Positions 1 through 8,269 of a stretch of DNA of 64,000 nucleotides are shown piece after piece (position 1 is the stretch's first letter; every line of letters starts with the position of its first letter). The position numbers were made by a program, and so were the translations under genes. This stretch comes from Acidobacteriota bacterium (lineage in GTDB: Bacteria > Acidobacteriota > Blastocatellia > Pyrinomonadales > Pyrinomonadaceae). The stretch covers positions 1,256,231 to 1,320,230 of the forward strand of contig JADJWI010000003.1 of NCBI GenBank assembly GCA_016716435.1. Reading direction: 5' to 3'. The notes beneath the pieces were generated by a model. That model did not search any database. It was not told the DNA's origin and saw only the letters and a list, made by a program, of their open reading frames with translations.

Positions 1-93
1 GGTGGTTCCTTCGCGTTCCGATATTTGCGTGACGGTCGTGTCCTTTTTACAGATGCCGCAAACAACGGCGCTTCCGATCTCTAAATTTGCCAT
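1..93 (-). CDS. Hypothetical protein, N-terminal 31 codons only
   Basis: The reading frame starts with ATG at 93 on the minus strand and runs off the window edge. It is preceded by a strong ribosome binding site, GGAGGAG, about 5 bases upstream. The visible peptide begins MANLEIGSAVVCGICKKDTT and has two cysteines in a CxxC spacing, which could be half of a zinc ribbon. It lies 28 bases downstream of the propeller gene on the same strand and may be co-transcribed with it. Too little is visible to assign a function. Confidence 0.55.
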   Translation of the reverse strand, partial: MANLEIGSAVVCGICKKDTTVTQISEREGTT

Positions 94-121
94 GTTCTCC
101 TCCGGGTAGAGACTGATACTA

Positions 122-2272
122 CTATTGGTTGATCAAAGCTCTGGCGTTTCCGATATTTCCCGCCGAATCAAAAACGCGAAGAACGACCGACGAAACGCCT
201 GAGGTCGGCACGGCCGATTCTACGGTAAATCGCTCTTCCGGCCCATCGGTCAGGCCATCGTCTGCAGCGATCGGCATCCACGGCCCGCCATTGACGCTAA
301 CCTCGGCCTTTCTGAGATAGCCGCCCGCATCCCGCGCACTGAAAACGACACGAGCACGGCCGTTCGCAACGGTCGGCTGGCCAACAACGGTCACCGAGGG
401 CTGTGTGTTGTCGACATCGAAGGGTTCGCTGGTCCTTTCGCCCGAAAGAACTCGGGCCGGTGCATTCTGAACCGAATCTTTCGCGACCACCTTTATGATG
501 TATCGCCCGTCGGCGAGGCTTGTTCCGTCAATTGTGATGAATGTTTCAGGGATGCCCGAACGAATCCTGACGAAATCGCGGTCGCGCACTTCCTTGATAT
601 GAACGTCATAGAGCAGCGAATCTCCGTTCCGGTCCTCGGCGGTCCATTGGAATGCGGCAGCTCCTCTCTGATAAACACGCCGTGGTGCAGGGGGCTGATT
701 TGGGATACCAAAGATCGCCGGGTCCATCCCTGAGGTTTCGATGTTCGGGTCGATCTGGATCGGCGGGTTCGGGGCGAGCCCGACGTTTGCCGGAAGCCCG
801 GTCAGCGATGTGATTTCGGGTGCGATGTTCGCGGGAACGAATGCCAGCGTCACCTCGCGGAGTGCGGCGGGCGTTCCGCCCGAACGCAGAGTTGCACGCC
901 ATTGAACAAAACGTGCGGCCGGGCTGGTTATTCTTCCCGCCATTGTTTCCCCTCGAACGGGTTCCCATGTGCTCCAGGTTTCGCCCGCCTCTTCGGTATT
1001 TCCGCTGCGGGTTTCAATGGTCACGTTTCCTTCCGCTCGCCACCAGATGCGACCCCAATCAGCGGACGAGCGAGCGTCGAGCACCGGCGATTCATAGCGC
1101 CCTTCAGCGACCGTCTCCGGCCCAAGTCGATACACAACGCCCTGATTGCTGCCCCCGGCGATGACTGCGTTTCCTGCCTGAAGGAGTGTACTTACTTGCC
1201 CCGCACCGGTCTGGACGACGAGCTGTTCTTCTGCGGAATCTGAGATCGAATAGATGCGGCCTTTGTCCGAAGTGCCGAGATGCACTCCTCCACCGCCCGG
1301 CAGCGGTAAAAGCGAAAATCCGACGACCGTGCCTGAGGACCAAATGACCTCATTCGCACCCGAAGCGGCGATCTTGTAAACCGCCGATTTTGCCGCCGAG
1401 AGGTCGTAGCGACTTTTCTCAGGCGTTGGCGGAGTGACCGTCGCGGTCTTCTCGATGGTCACCGTTCTTGAGACCGGCGTCGGCGATGCCTCGGGCGTTG
1501 CGGTCGAGATCGATTCGTTGATGGCAAGCGCATAAATTGAGCCATCACGCCCGACAGCGACCGAGTGGACCTCCCGCAGCGGCGAATCAAGCAATGCAAA
1601 CGCCCGGCCGCTTGTGTCGATTCGAAGAACGAGGCCGTTCGAATCGGTTCCGGCGATCAGGCTGCCTTGGGCATCGGCTGCGAGCGAGATGATGTGCAGC
1701 TCGCTTGAATCGTAAAACAGCGAAGCGGCCGCAGCGGCTCCTGCCGAGCGGACCCGAAAGACCTTTCCGTTCTCGCCGGTCGCAACGGCAAGGCTTCCGT
1801 CGCTCATGACCGCCAGCGACCAGATGTACTTCTCGTTCGGCTCAAAAAAGACCTCGGCATTTCCGGCGGATGTGATCCGGTAAACTTTGCCGTCCGGCGA
1901 AGTTGCGGCAAAGACCTCACCGCTGCGTCCGACCGCGATTGCCGAAACATTCTGTTCGCCCAGATCGGCAAAGAGCGAACCCGCACCCGCGGGCGTCACA
2001 CGAAAGATGCGGCCCTCGCCGCCGGTTCCGACGTAAATATTTCCCGCGGCATCGGCGGCAGTGGACCAGATGTATGGCTGGCCGGTGTTGTACGCTTCGG
2101 TGAGTCGAGGAGCGAGAGTTAACGACCCGTTCGCTCCGACAGAAACTCCGTTCGGTTCGCCGCGGAGCACATCGGCACGCGAGTTAACAGTCCAGAGCGT
2201 CGGGACGTTTGCCGACAGCGAAATAGCGAAAAGAAAATTTGCAGCGAGAGCGAGGCAAAGGCTTTTTATCAT
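122..2272 (-). CDS. Secreted beta-propeller protein with C-terminal Ig-like region
   Basis: This 716-residue protein has an N-terminal signal peptide of about 21 residues (MIKSLCLALAANFLFAISLS) and is probably exported. Residues about 60-400 hold repeated blades with the pattern G-x-[IV]-x-[VA]-[GA]-T-x-x-x-G-[RK]-[IV]-[FY]-R, as in SMP-30, PQQ and NHL-type beta-propellers. Around residues 255-285 there is a Thr/Pro-rich linker. The C-terminal third (about 540-716) resembles Ig or fibronectin-type beta domains, with phrases such as DGRYIIKVVAKD. No catalytic residues can be named, so a binding or surface role is inferred. It is the first visible gene of a minus-strand pair with the partial gene at the window edge. 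The start is supported by the signal peptide immediately after it. Confidence 0.75.
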   Translation of the reverse strand: MIKSLCLALAANFLFAISLSANVPTLWTVNSRADVLRGEPNGVSVGANGSLTLAPRLTEAYNTGQPYIWSTAADAAGNIYVGTGGEGRIFRVTPAGAGSLFADLGEQNVSAIAVGRSGEVFAATSPDGKVYRITSAGNAEVFFEPNEKYIWSLAVMSDGSLAVATGENGKVFRVRSAGAAAAASLFYDSSELHIISLAADAQGSLIAGTDSNGLVLRIDTSGRAFALLDSPLREVHSVAVGRDGSIYALAINESISTATPEASPTPVSRTVTIEKTATVTPPTPEKSRYDLSAAKSAVYKIAASGANEVIWSSGTVVGFSLLPLPGGGGVHLGTSDKGRIYSISDSAEEQLVVQTGAGQVSTLLQAGNAVIAGGSNQGVVYRLGPETVAEGRYESPVLDARSSADWGRIWWRAEGNVTIETRSGNTEEAGETWSTWEPVRGETMAGRITSPAARFVQWRATLRSGGTPAALREVTLAFVPANIAPEITSLTGLPANVGLAPNPPIQIDPNIETSGMDPAIFGIPNQPPAPRRVYQRGAAAFQWTAEDRNGDSLLYDVHIKEVRDRDFVRIRSGIPETFITIDGTSLADGRYIIKVVAKDSVQNAPARVLSGERTSEPFDVDNTQPSVTVVGQPTVANGRARVVFSARDAGGYLRKAEVSVNGGPWMPIAADDGLTDGPEERFTVESAVPTSGVSSVVLRVFDSAGNIGNARALINQ

Positions 2273-2364
2273 CTGGGTGTTCTAAAAAAAAAGAGGCGAA
2301 AATTCGAATTGCTCCAAGTATATGCAAATCGGGGAGATAAGTCACAGCAATTCTTGGTTTCCGG

Positions 2365-3732
2365 TCAGACGGTCTCCGTTGTTTTGGGCGGCGTTTCCTT
2401 TGCGGCGAGTTTTTCCAGCAGCTTTACGGCCTCTTCGCCTTCCATGAACATCAGAGCGTCGCGGAGTTCGTTCGCGTCGCCGGTGATCAGTCTGGCACTT
2501 CGCTCGCGGGTCAAATATGCCCAGAACCAGCCCATCAGGACGAACAGGCGGTTGCGGAAACCGATCAGGAAGACCACGTGGAGAAAGAGCCACATCAGCC
2601 AGGCGATGAAGCCGCGGAACTTCATCCCGAACGCTTGGGCGATAGCACGGCTACGGCCGATAGTGGCCATCGAGCCTTTATCGAGATAAACGAAGTTCTT
2701 CCTCGGCTTTCCCTTTATCTCACCGAGGATGTTCTTTGCTGTCAGCCGCCCCATCTGCATCGCCGCGGGGCTTACGCCCGGAACGAGTTCGCCGTTCTCC
2801 TGCAGCAGATGAACCATATCGCCGATGACGAAAATGTTCCGGTGGCCGGGGATCGAGAGATCGGGCTCGACCTTAACGCGGCCGGCACGGTCGGTTTCGA
2901 CGCCGAGCCTTGCCCCGAGAGGCGAGGCCGCAACGCCCGTCGCCCAGACGACGACGTCGCACTCGAACCAGTAATCGCCGACCTTGAGCTTGCCGGGTTC
3001 TATCTCGTTGACGAAACTGTTTAGTCGCACCTCGACACCGAGTTCCTCAAGCTGCTGTTTTGCACTCTCCGAAAGGTCGCTCGCAAACGTGCCAAGCACG
3101 CGTTCCGAGCCTTCAAAAAGCACGACGCGGGCCGTGGTGGTGTCGATCGCTTTGAAGTCCTTGTTTAGCGCCTGGCGGGCGATGCCGGCGATCGCACCAG
3201 CAAGCTCAACACCGGTCGGCCCGGCACCGACAATTGCAAATGTAAGCGGGTCCTGAATTCCGGAAAGGGCCGCCTTGCGTTCGGCCAGCTCAAAGGCCAG
3301 CAGTACACGCCGGCGTATCTCGACCGCGTCCTCAAGCGTCTTGAGGCCCGGAGCCCAGGTCTCCCATTCATCGCGGCCGAAGTAGGCGTGGCGAGCACCG
3401 GCCGCAACGATGAGATAGTCGAACGGAACTTCGGTTCCGTCATCGAGCCTGACGGCTTTATTCTCTTTATCGAAATCAACAGCTTCGCCGAGGATCACTT
3501 CGATGTTCTTTGCGTGGTGGAGTATCCGCCGGATCGGCGAGGCGATCTCGCCGGGCGAGAGCACGGCCGTCGCCACCTGATAAAGCAGCGGCTGAAAAAC
3601 GTGGTGATTCTTGCGGTCGATGAGGGTGACATCAACCGGTTTATTCGCCAAAGCTTTCGCCGCCCAAAGCCCGCCAAACCCGCCGCCGATGATTACAATT
3701 TTGGGAAGATGTTCCACCGTCCTAATCAGCAT
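2365..3732 (-). CDS. ndh: Type II NADH dehydrogenase (NADH:quinone oxidoreductase)
   Basis: This 455-residue flavoprotein passes electrons from NADH to the quinone pool without pumping protons. The FAD-binding Rossmann motif GGGFGG is at residues 16-21. The NAD-binding motif GAGPTGVE is near residue 170, and the second FAD contact, IGDMVH, is near residue 305. The segment after FAD motif 1 (DRKNHHVFQPLLYQVATAVL) is characteristic of NDH-2. The C-terminal 100 residues contain hydrophobic and aromatic stretches (FIAWLMWLFLHVVFLIGF), consistent with membrane attachment as in the family. Length matches typical NDH-2 enzymes. It is transcribed alone, about 90 bases upstream of the secreted propeller gene on the same strand. 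Confidence 0.93.
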   Translation of the reverse strand: MLIRTVEHLPKIVIIGGGFGGLWAAKALANKPVDVTLIDRKNHHVFQPLLYQVATAVLSPGEIASPIRRILHHAKNIEVILGEAVDFDKENKAVRLDDGTEVPFDYLIVAAGARHAYFGRDEWETWAPGLKTLEDAVEIRRRVLLAFELAERKAALSGIQDPLTFAIVGAGPTGVELAGAIAGIARQALNKDFKAIDTTTARVVLFEGSERVLGTFASDLSESAKQQLEELGVEVRLNSFVNEIEPGKLKVGDYWFECDVVVWATGVAASPLGARLGVETDRAGRVKVEPDLSIPGHRNIFVIGDMVHLLQENGELVPGVSPAAMQMGRLTAKNILGEIKGKPRKNFVYLDKGSMATIGRSRAIAQAFGMKFRGFIAWLMWLFLHVVFLIGFRNRLFVLMGWFWAYLTRERSARLITGDANELRDALMFMEGEEAVKLLEKLAAKETPPKTTETV

Positions 3733-3841
3733 ATCTCATTGTCCAAATTAATACGCGAAGATTCAGACGAAAAAAACATGGAGATTCGGTCATAAATACG
3801 ATATCATGAAAATTCGGGAGTTAGTCCTGAGTTTTCACGTA

Positions 3842-4975
3842 ATGAAAAGAAAAGCCTTTGAAAAGAAGATTCACGAAGCGTTTCAAGTAACTCCGGCTGT
3901 GGCGATCCTTGGCCCAAGACAGTGCGGAAAGACCACGTTGGCCGGCATCTTCGGCGACCACACAGGACAAGAAGTTAACCGATTCGACCTAGAGGATCCT
4001 GTTGATCTTGCCCGTTTGGAGAACCCGCTCCTGACGCTCGAGAAGTTGAGTGGCTTGATCGTTATTGACGAGATACAACGGATACCGGATTTTTTTCCTG
4101 TTCTCAGGGTTCTTATCGACCGAAAACTACCTCAAAAATATCTGATACTTGGAAGTGCTTCGGGTGAACTCGTTCGCCAATCGTCCGAATCGCTGGCCGG
4201 CCGATTGAGCTACATAGAACTCACGCCTTTCGATCTTTCGGAGGTTGGGGTTGAGAATTCGGAAAAGCACCTTATTCGCGGCGGGTTTCCGCTTTCGTAT
4301 CTGGCCGAGAATGACAAGCTTAGTTACAGGTGGCGAGAGAGCTATATCCGAACATTTCTCGAGCGTGATATTCCCGCACTCGGAATTCGGGTTTCTGCAT
4401 TGCAGCTTCGGCGATTTTGGATGATGCTGGCACATTTTCATGGCCAGATCGTGAATTTTTCGGATCTTGGCCGGTCGCTAGACATCAACGACACAACGGC
4501 GAGAAGCTATTTAGACATTCTTACCGGTACTCTAATGATCCGCGAGCTTTCACCATGGTTTGAGAACATCGGGAAACGTCAGGTGAAACGCCCAAAGATC
4601 TATTTCCGCGATAGCGGTATTTTTCATTCACTGCTAGGTATTCAAACGATCGAAGAACTGGAAAGCAACCCGAAACTTGGCGCTTCTTGGGAAGGGTACG
4701 CTCTTGAAGAGACGATCCGTAGCCTCGACGCTCGTCCCGAAGAGTGCTTTTTCTGGGGCATCCACGCGCAGGCGGAATTGGATCTTTTGGTGATGAAGGA
4801 CGGGAAGAAGCTTGGATTCGAGTTCAAGTACAGCGACGCTCCGACCCTCTCGCCATCAATGAAAAAGAGCATCGAGATGTTGTCTCTTGATAGTTTGACC
4901 GTTGTCTATCCGGGCGATCGGAAATACGAACTGGCCGAAAACATTCGTGTTACGCCGCTTGCGGATTTAGCTTGA
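3842..4975 (+). CDS. AAA ATPase with DUF4143 domain
   Basis: A 377-residue protein of the AAA_14 plus DUF4143 architecture. Walker A is GPRQCGKTT at about residues 24-32 and Walker B is LIVIDEIQR at about 75-83; GSASGEL fits a sensor motif. The C-terminal half has the DUF4143 features: a winged-helix-like segment (SLDINDTTARSYLDIL), KIYFRDSGI, and a nuclease-like core ELDLLV...FEFKYSDAP. An in-frame ATG lies 36 bases further upstream (3806), but family members normally start close to KRKAFEKKI, so the inner start is used. The biochemical role of the family is not established. The gene and its flank are AT-richer than their neighbours, which hints at horizontal acquisition. Confidence 0.85.
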   Translation: MKRKAFEKKIHEAFQVTPAVAILGPRQCGKTTLAGIFGDHTGQEVNRFDLEDPVDLARLENPLLTLEKLSGLIVIDEIQRIPDFFPVLRVLIDRKLPQKYLILGSASGELVRQSSESLAGRLSYIELTPFDLSEVGVENSEKHLIRGGFPLSYLAENDKLSYRWRESYIRTFLERDIPALGIRVSALQLRRFWMMLAHFHGQIVNFSDLGRSLDINDTTARSYLDILTGTLMIRELSPWFENIGKRQVKRPKIYFRDSGIFHSLLGIQTIEELESNPKLGASWEGYALEETIRSLDARPEECFFWGIHAQAELDLLVMKDGKKLGFEFKYSDAPTLSPSMKKSIEMLSLDSLTVVYPGDRKYELAENIRVTPLADLA

Positions 4976-5128
4976 TAGCTAATAGCTAAAGGGACAAGAT
5001 AGTTGGTAAAGCCCCGAATGCCGCTCAGTGCCCGCCGAACCTGCCACCTACGATTGTTAATTTTCGCCTGTTAGCCAAAGACAAACTTTGATGCGAATTC
5101 GAATCAGACACTTATTTGCTTGCCAATC
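4976..5128. other. AT-rich intergenic spacer between convergent genes
   Basis: About 150 bases between two converging genes. It starts with a small direct repeat (TAGCTAATAGCTAAAG). No promoter, RNA gene or clear terminator hairpin could be recognised. Confidence 0.4.
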
Positions 5129-5701
5129 TCAAACGATTCCACTGATTAGAATCGTTCCATCTTTCTTGATCTGCACCCATGAGGCATCAAATCCACAAAC
5201 GTCTCCTCTTAACGAAGAAATATGTTCAATGTCATATGACCAGACTTCACCGTTCCGGTCTCGCTTGATAGATGATGGAAATCCGATCAGTTGTATCACC
5301 TCAACTTTGGTCTTTGCATCACAGCCAAATCTGGATTGCTCAAATGGTATCGGAGATAGCACCATTCCAAAGATGTCTTGAAATTTTCCGCTTGAATAAT
5401 CAATATAAATCGAAAACTCCTCATTTTCATCCGTTGCCAGAGTGACCTGCTTCCAACGACCTGCTCGACGCTCTTTAATCAATTGGAGTTTTGTCCCGAT
5501 TTCTAAATGGCCTTTGAAGATGCAAGACCTTTTGCTAGGAGCGATATCGTCGGCAGTGATCTGAGCCTTACAATTTGAGGCGTATATCGGCAATACAATT
5601 CGTGAAAAATAATAGCGAGAGTTGGTTGAAGTGTGGCCGAAGGATAACGAAGAGACAGAGAGAACAACCATTATCGAGAAGAGTAAATTCAAATTCGGCA
5701 T
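5129..5701 (-). CDS. Hypothetical secreted protein
   Basis: A 190-residue protein with an N-terminal signal-like hydrophobic stretch (about residues 5-22) and several cysteines (Cys43, Cys60 and two near 125 and 168). The segment VEVIQLIGFPSSIKRDRNGE followed by a WSY motif loosely recalls SmpA/BamE-like domains, in which a lipoprotein helix reads lxGxPsxxxxdg..WxY. This similarity is weak and does not give a function. The gene is markedly AT-richer than its neighbours. It starts 1 base after the stop of the upstream ThiF-like gene, so the two are probably one transcript. Confidence 0.6.
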   Translation of the reverse strand: MPNLNLLFSIMVVLSVSSLSFGHTSTNSRYYFSRIVLPIYASNCKAQITADDIAPSKRSCIFKGHLEIGTKLQLIKERRAGRWKQVTLATDENEEFSIYIDYSSGKFQDIFGMVLSPIPFEQSRFGCDAKTKVEVIQLIGFPSSIKRDRNGEVWSYDIEHISSLRGDVCGFDASWVQIKKDGTILISGIV

Positions 5702-5702
5702 A

Positions 5703-6722
5703 TCAAACTCCTACAAACCGAGCATACAAAATCCTCGCAACGGAAATATCGTCCGTCCCTTTTATGATCGCACGGCCGTCGCGGAAGATGGTCATCTCCT
5801 TGTCTTCTATATTCAGTCGAAGCAGGTATTCGTTCTGCTTTACTTCGCCGAGGGCCGCAAGCCGCTGGGCGAGAGTGGGAAGATCGAGTTCGGTTGGCCG
5901 CGGCGGGGCGATCTGGACGGCGTCGCGACCGCAGAGGACGGCGGCAAACTCTTGGGCTTCGGCGTCGAGAAATTCGAACTCGCGTCCGACACAGCAGATG
6001 CAATCCTCGTTCGCTCCGGCGAGTTTTATCTTTCGCCAATCATTGGCCCAGAGGTCGATCTGGACAAGCGAGCTGTGGAGCGAAGATGTGTCGCCTACGA
6101 GAACCTTGACCGCCTCGGCGACCTGAATGGCAGAGATGCTGGCGATGATCGGCATGATCACACCGGCCGTGTCGCACGTTGGCGCACTGCCCGCATCCGG
6201 CATTTCCTCAAAAATGCAGCGGAGGCATGGCGTTTCGCCCGGGCGGATGGTCATCGTCGTCCCGTAGCTCGAAACGGCGGCGCCATATATCCAAGGCAGT
6301 TCGTGCTTTACACAGGCATCGTTGACGAGATACCGGACCTGGAAATTATCCGTGCCATCGAGGATGATATCGCAGCCGGCGATCAAGGATTCGATGTTCG
6401 AGTTGTTGACGTCGGCAACGATCGCCTCGACCTCGATCTCAGAGTTGATCTCGGCGATCCGTCGTTTTGCCGCAATCGCTTTTGGTAAACGCTCGGCCGC
6501 GTCGGATTCGCTAAAGAGCGTCTGGCGTTGGAGATTGGTGAATTCAACGAAGTCACGGTCGACTATCCGGAGGTTGCCGACGCCGGCCCGCGAAAGCATC
6601 TCCGCATGCGAAGCGCCGAGAGCTCCGCAACCGACGATAAGCACACGCGAGGCGAGCAGCCGCTCCTGGCCCTCGCTGCCGATCTCGCGAAACAATATCT
6701 GGCGGCTGTAGCGTTCGTCCAT
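5703..6722 (-). CDS. ThiF/MoeB/HesA family E1-like adenylyltransferase
   Basis: A 339-residue E1-like enzyme. These enzymes adenylate the C-terminal glycine of a ubiquitin-like sulfur carrier (ThiS or MoaD) for thiamine or molybdopterin synthesis. The start MDERYSRQILF is typical of the family. The nucleotide-binding motif GCGALGASHAEML lies near residue 31, followed by VDRDFVEFTNLQRQ. The zinc site is present as CLRC and a later CICC pair. The C-terminal 100 residues carry an extra domain that is not rhodanese-like (ending RDGRAIIKGTDDISVARIL). A TTG-started extension of four codons exists upstream, but the ATG fits the family better. No sulfur carrier gene is visible nearby, so the pathway (ThiF or MoeB role) stays open. 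Confidence 0.87.
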   Translation of the reverse strand: MDERYSRQILFREIGSEGQERLLASRVLIVGCGALGASHAEMLSRAGVGNLRIVDRDFVEFTNLQRQTLFSESDAAERLPKAIAAKRRIAEINSEIEVEAIVADVNNSNIESLIAGCDIILDGTDNFQVRYLVNDACVKHELPWIYGAAVSSYGTTMTIRPGETPCLRCIFEEMPDAGSAPTCDTAGVIMPIIASISAIQVAEAVKVLVGDTSSLHSSLVQIDLWANDWRKIKLAGANEDCICCVGREFEFLDAEAQEFAAVLCGRDAVQIAPPRPTELDLPTLAQRLAALGEVKQNEYLLRLNIEDKEMTIFRDGRAIIKGTDDISVARILYARFVGV

Positions 6723-6782
6723 GCAAAAATTCAAAAGGCCAAGCGTCCCGAAAACGGGGGAATGGGCTATATTAACAAATCG

Positions 6783-7523
6783 ATGAGAAAAACTTTGCTG
6801 GCCTTATCGCTGATGATCTTCGTTTCCGGTGCCGCGGCACAAGATGAGGACTATCCATGGAAGATACCAACGGCTGAGGATTACCCGGCACTCGTTCAAA
6901 CCGCCGCGACGTGCAATGGGTTCACACCAAGAAATTGGACGGTCATGGCGAGTGCCGAAGGCGACCTGAACAAGGACGGGAGGCCCGACTGCGTGCTTGT
7001 TCTCAAGGGAACAGACCGCCGATTCATTTACAAGAATGATGGCCTCGGTTCCGAAGAATTTGATACCAATCCCCGCGTCCTCGCGGTCGCATTTGCAGAT
7101 GCGAAAGGCGGATTCCGACTGCACGTGCAAAACAACTCGTTCATCGTCATGAGCGATTCGCCGACGATGACGGAGCCCTTTCAGGACGTATCAATCAAGC
7201 GTGGTGTTCTGACATTTATCTTCGAAGAGTTCTACAGTGCTGGTTCGTGGTCGATGAGCAATCGGACATACAAGTTTCGTTATCAGAACGGCGAGATGAC
7301 GCTGATCGGAGTTGATAAGACCTCGGTGCAGCGGAATACTGGCGATATCGAAACGCGTAGCTACAATCTTTCGACCCAGCGAATGACGATCGAGGTTGGG
7401 AACATAAGCGACGATGGCCAAGGGAAGATCACGAGAAAGGCCATTCGCGTCCGCCCGCTGCCGACCCTACGCAACGTTAAGCCGATGTTCACCTGGACGA
7501 TAGAAAAAGACGTTGTGCTATAG
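6783..7523 (+). CDS. Hypothetical secreted protein
   Basis: The 246-residue protein begins with a signal peptide (MRKTLLALSLMIFVSGAAAQ) and is probably exported. The frame is open upstream, and an alternative ATG at 6762 would add seven residues. The longer open frame back to 6528 overlaps the ThiF-like gene on the other strand and is rejected. One segment, GDLNKDGRPDCVLVLKG, resembles a single FG-GAP calcium-binding loop as found in beta-propeller repeats. The rest is rich in beta-strand-like stretches (RTYKFRYQNGEMTLIGVDK). Function unknown. It is divergently arranged to the ThiF-like gene, with about 60 bases between the two starts. Confidence 0.7.
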   Translation: MRKTLLALSLMIFVSGAAAQDEDYPWKIPTAEDYPALVQTAATCNGFTPRNWTVMASAEGDLNKDGRPDCVLVLKGTDRRFIYKNDGLGSEEFDTNPRVLAVAFADAKGGFRLHVQNNSFIVMSDSPTMTEPFQDVSIKRGVLTFIFEEFYSAGSWSMSNRTYKFRYQNGEMTLIGVDKTSVQRNTGDIETRSYNLSTQRMTIEVGNISDDGQGKITRKAIRVRPLPTLRNVKPMFTWTIEKDVVL

Positions 7524-7531
7524 CTTCGAGG

Positions 7532-8269
7532 TCAAATGTCGAACAGGAAGCTGATCACCCGGCCGACGCCCGACGGTTTTTCAGGTGCATTTTCAAAGTT
7601 AGTTAGGCCGGAGCGGCGTTCGATCATGGCCATTCGCCGCTGGTCATCGCGGAGTTTGCGGCGTTCGTCCTCGATCGCCATCTTCTCTTTTTCACGTTGG
7701 CGCGAGAGTCCGCCTTTGTTGATAAAGGCGATGATCTTCGGCAGTTCATCGGCATCGAACCAAACGCCGTGCTGTTTACAGATGTCGATGATGACGCCGG
7801 ACGAACGGGCGAAATTGCTTCGGTTCATCAGATCTCCGCAGTCCGGGCACGGGACGTACGAGATGGTCGCGGGATGTGCGTGCGGGTGGGCGTCGCTGCC
7901 GATAAAGCCAAGAACCGAGGCTTGCTGTTCGCTGTTCGAGCAAAGCCCCTCGAACGTCTCTGTTGCCGACCAAAATCCGCCGCACTGGCCGCACTCGCGG
8001 ATCCGTACGGCATCGATCTCAACCAACTGAAGAGGCCTTCGGCACCGAGGGCAATCGCCCGCGGCCTTTTCTTCGATGATGACCGCAGCGGCGGCTTTCT
8101 TGCCGCAATTTGAACAGAACTCTGCTCCGAGAAACATCAGGCCGAGGCAGGCAGGGCAGCCGACCGTCTTCAGCCGCGAGCGGCAGAATTCGCACGCCGA
8201 GCGGTCGCTCATCACGGCACCGCCGCAGTTCGGACAATTTAGTGCTATTGGATCTGGTTGATCGATCAT
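7532..8269 (-). CDS. Zinc-ribbon protein with TFIIB-type zinc-finger domains
   Basis: A 245-residue cytoplasmic protein built from Cys pairs. The N-terminus has CPNC and CEFC, then CPAC and CSNC, which are two double zinc-ribbon modules. Two zf-TFIIB-like domains follow: CPRC...CGQCGGFW (about residues 94-120) and CPDC...C-x2-HGVWFD (about 140-175). Each has the hallmark pattern CxxCgG/x-[FV]-W. The C-terminal 50 residues are charged and predicted coiled coil (ERRKLRDDQRRMAMIERR). Family function is not known. Its ATG overlaps the stop codon of aroDE by 4 bases, so the two are translationally coupled, last in a three-gene operon. Confidence 0.8.
   Translation of the reverse strand: MIDQPDPIALNCPNCGGAVMSDRSACEFCRSRLKTVGCPACLGLMFLGAEFCSNCGKKAAAAVIIEEKAAGDCPRCRRPLQLVEIDAVRIRECGQCGGFWSATETFEGLCSNSEQQASVLGFIGSDAHPHAHPATISYVPCPDCGDLMNRSNFARSSGVIIDICKQHGVWFDADELPKIIAFINKGGLSRQREKEKMAIEDERRKLRDDQRRMAMIERRSGLTNFENAPEKPSGVGRVISFLFDI

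Noticed and set aside
6528..6782. Extended start of the secreted protein at 6783
   Set aside because: The extension overlaps the ThiF-like gene and the inner start begins with a clear signal peptide.
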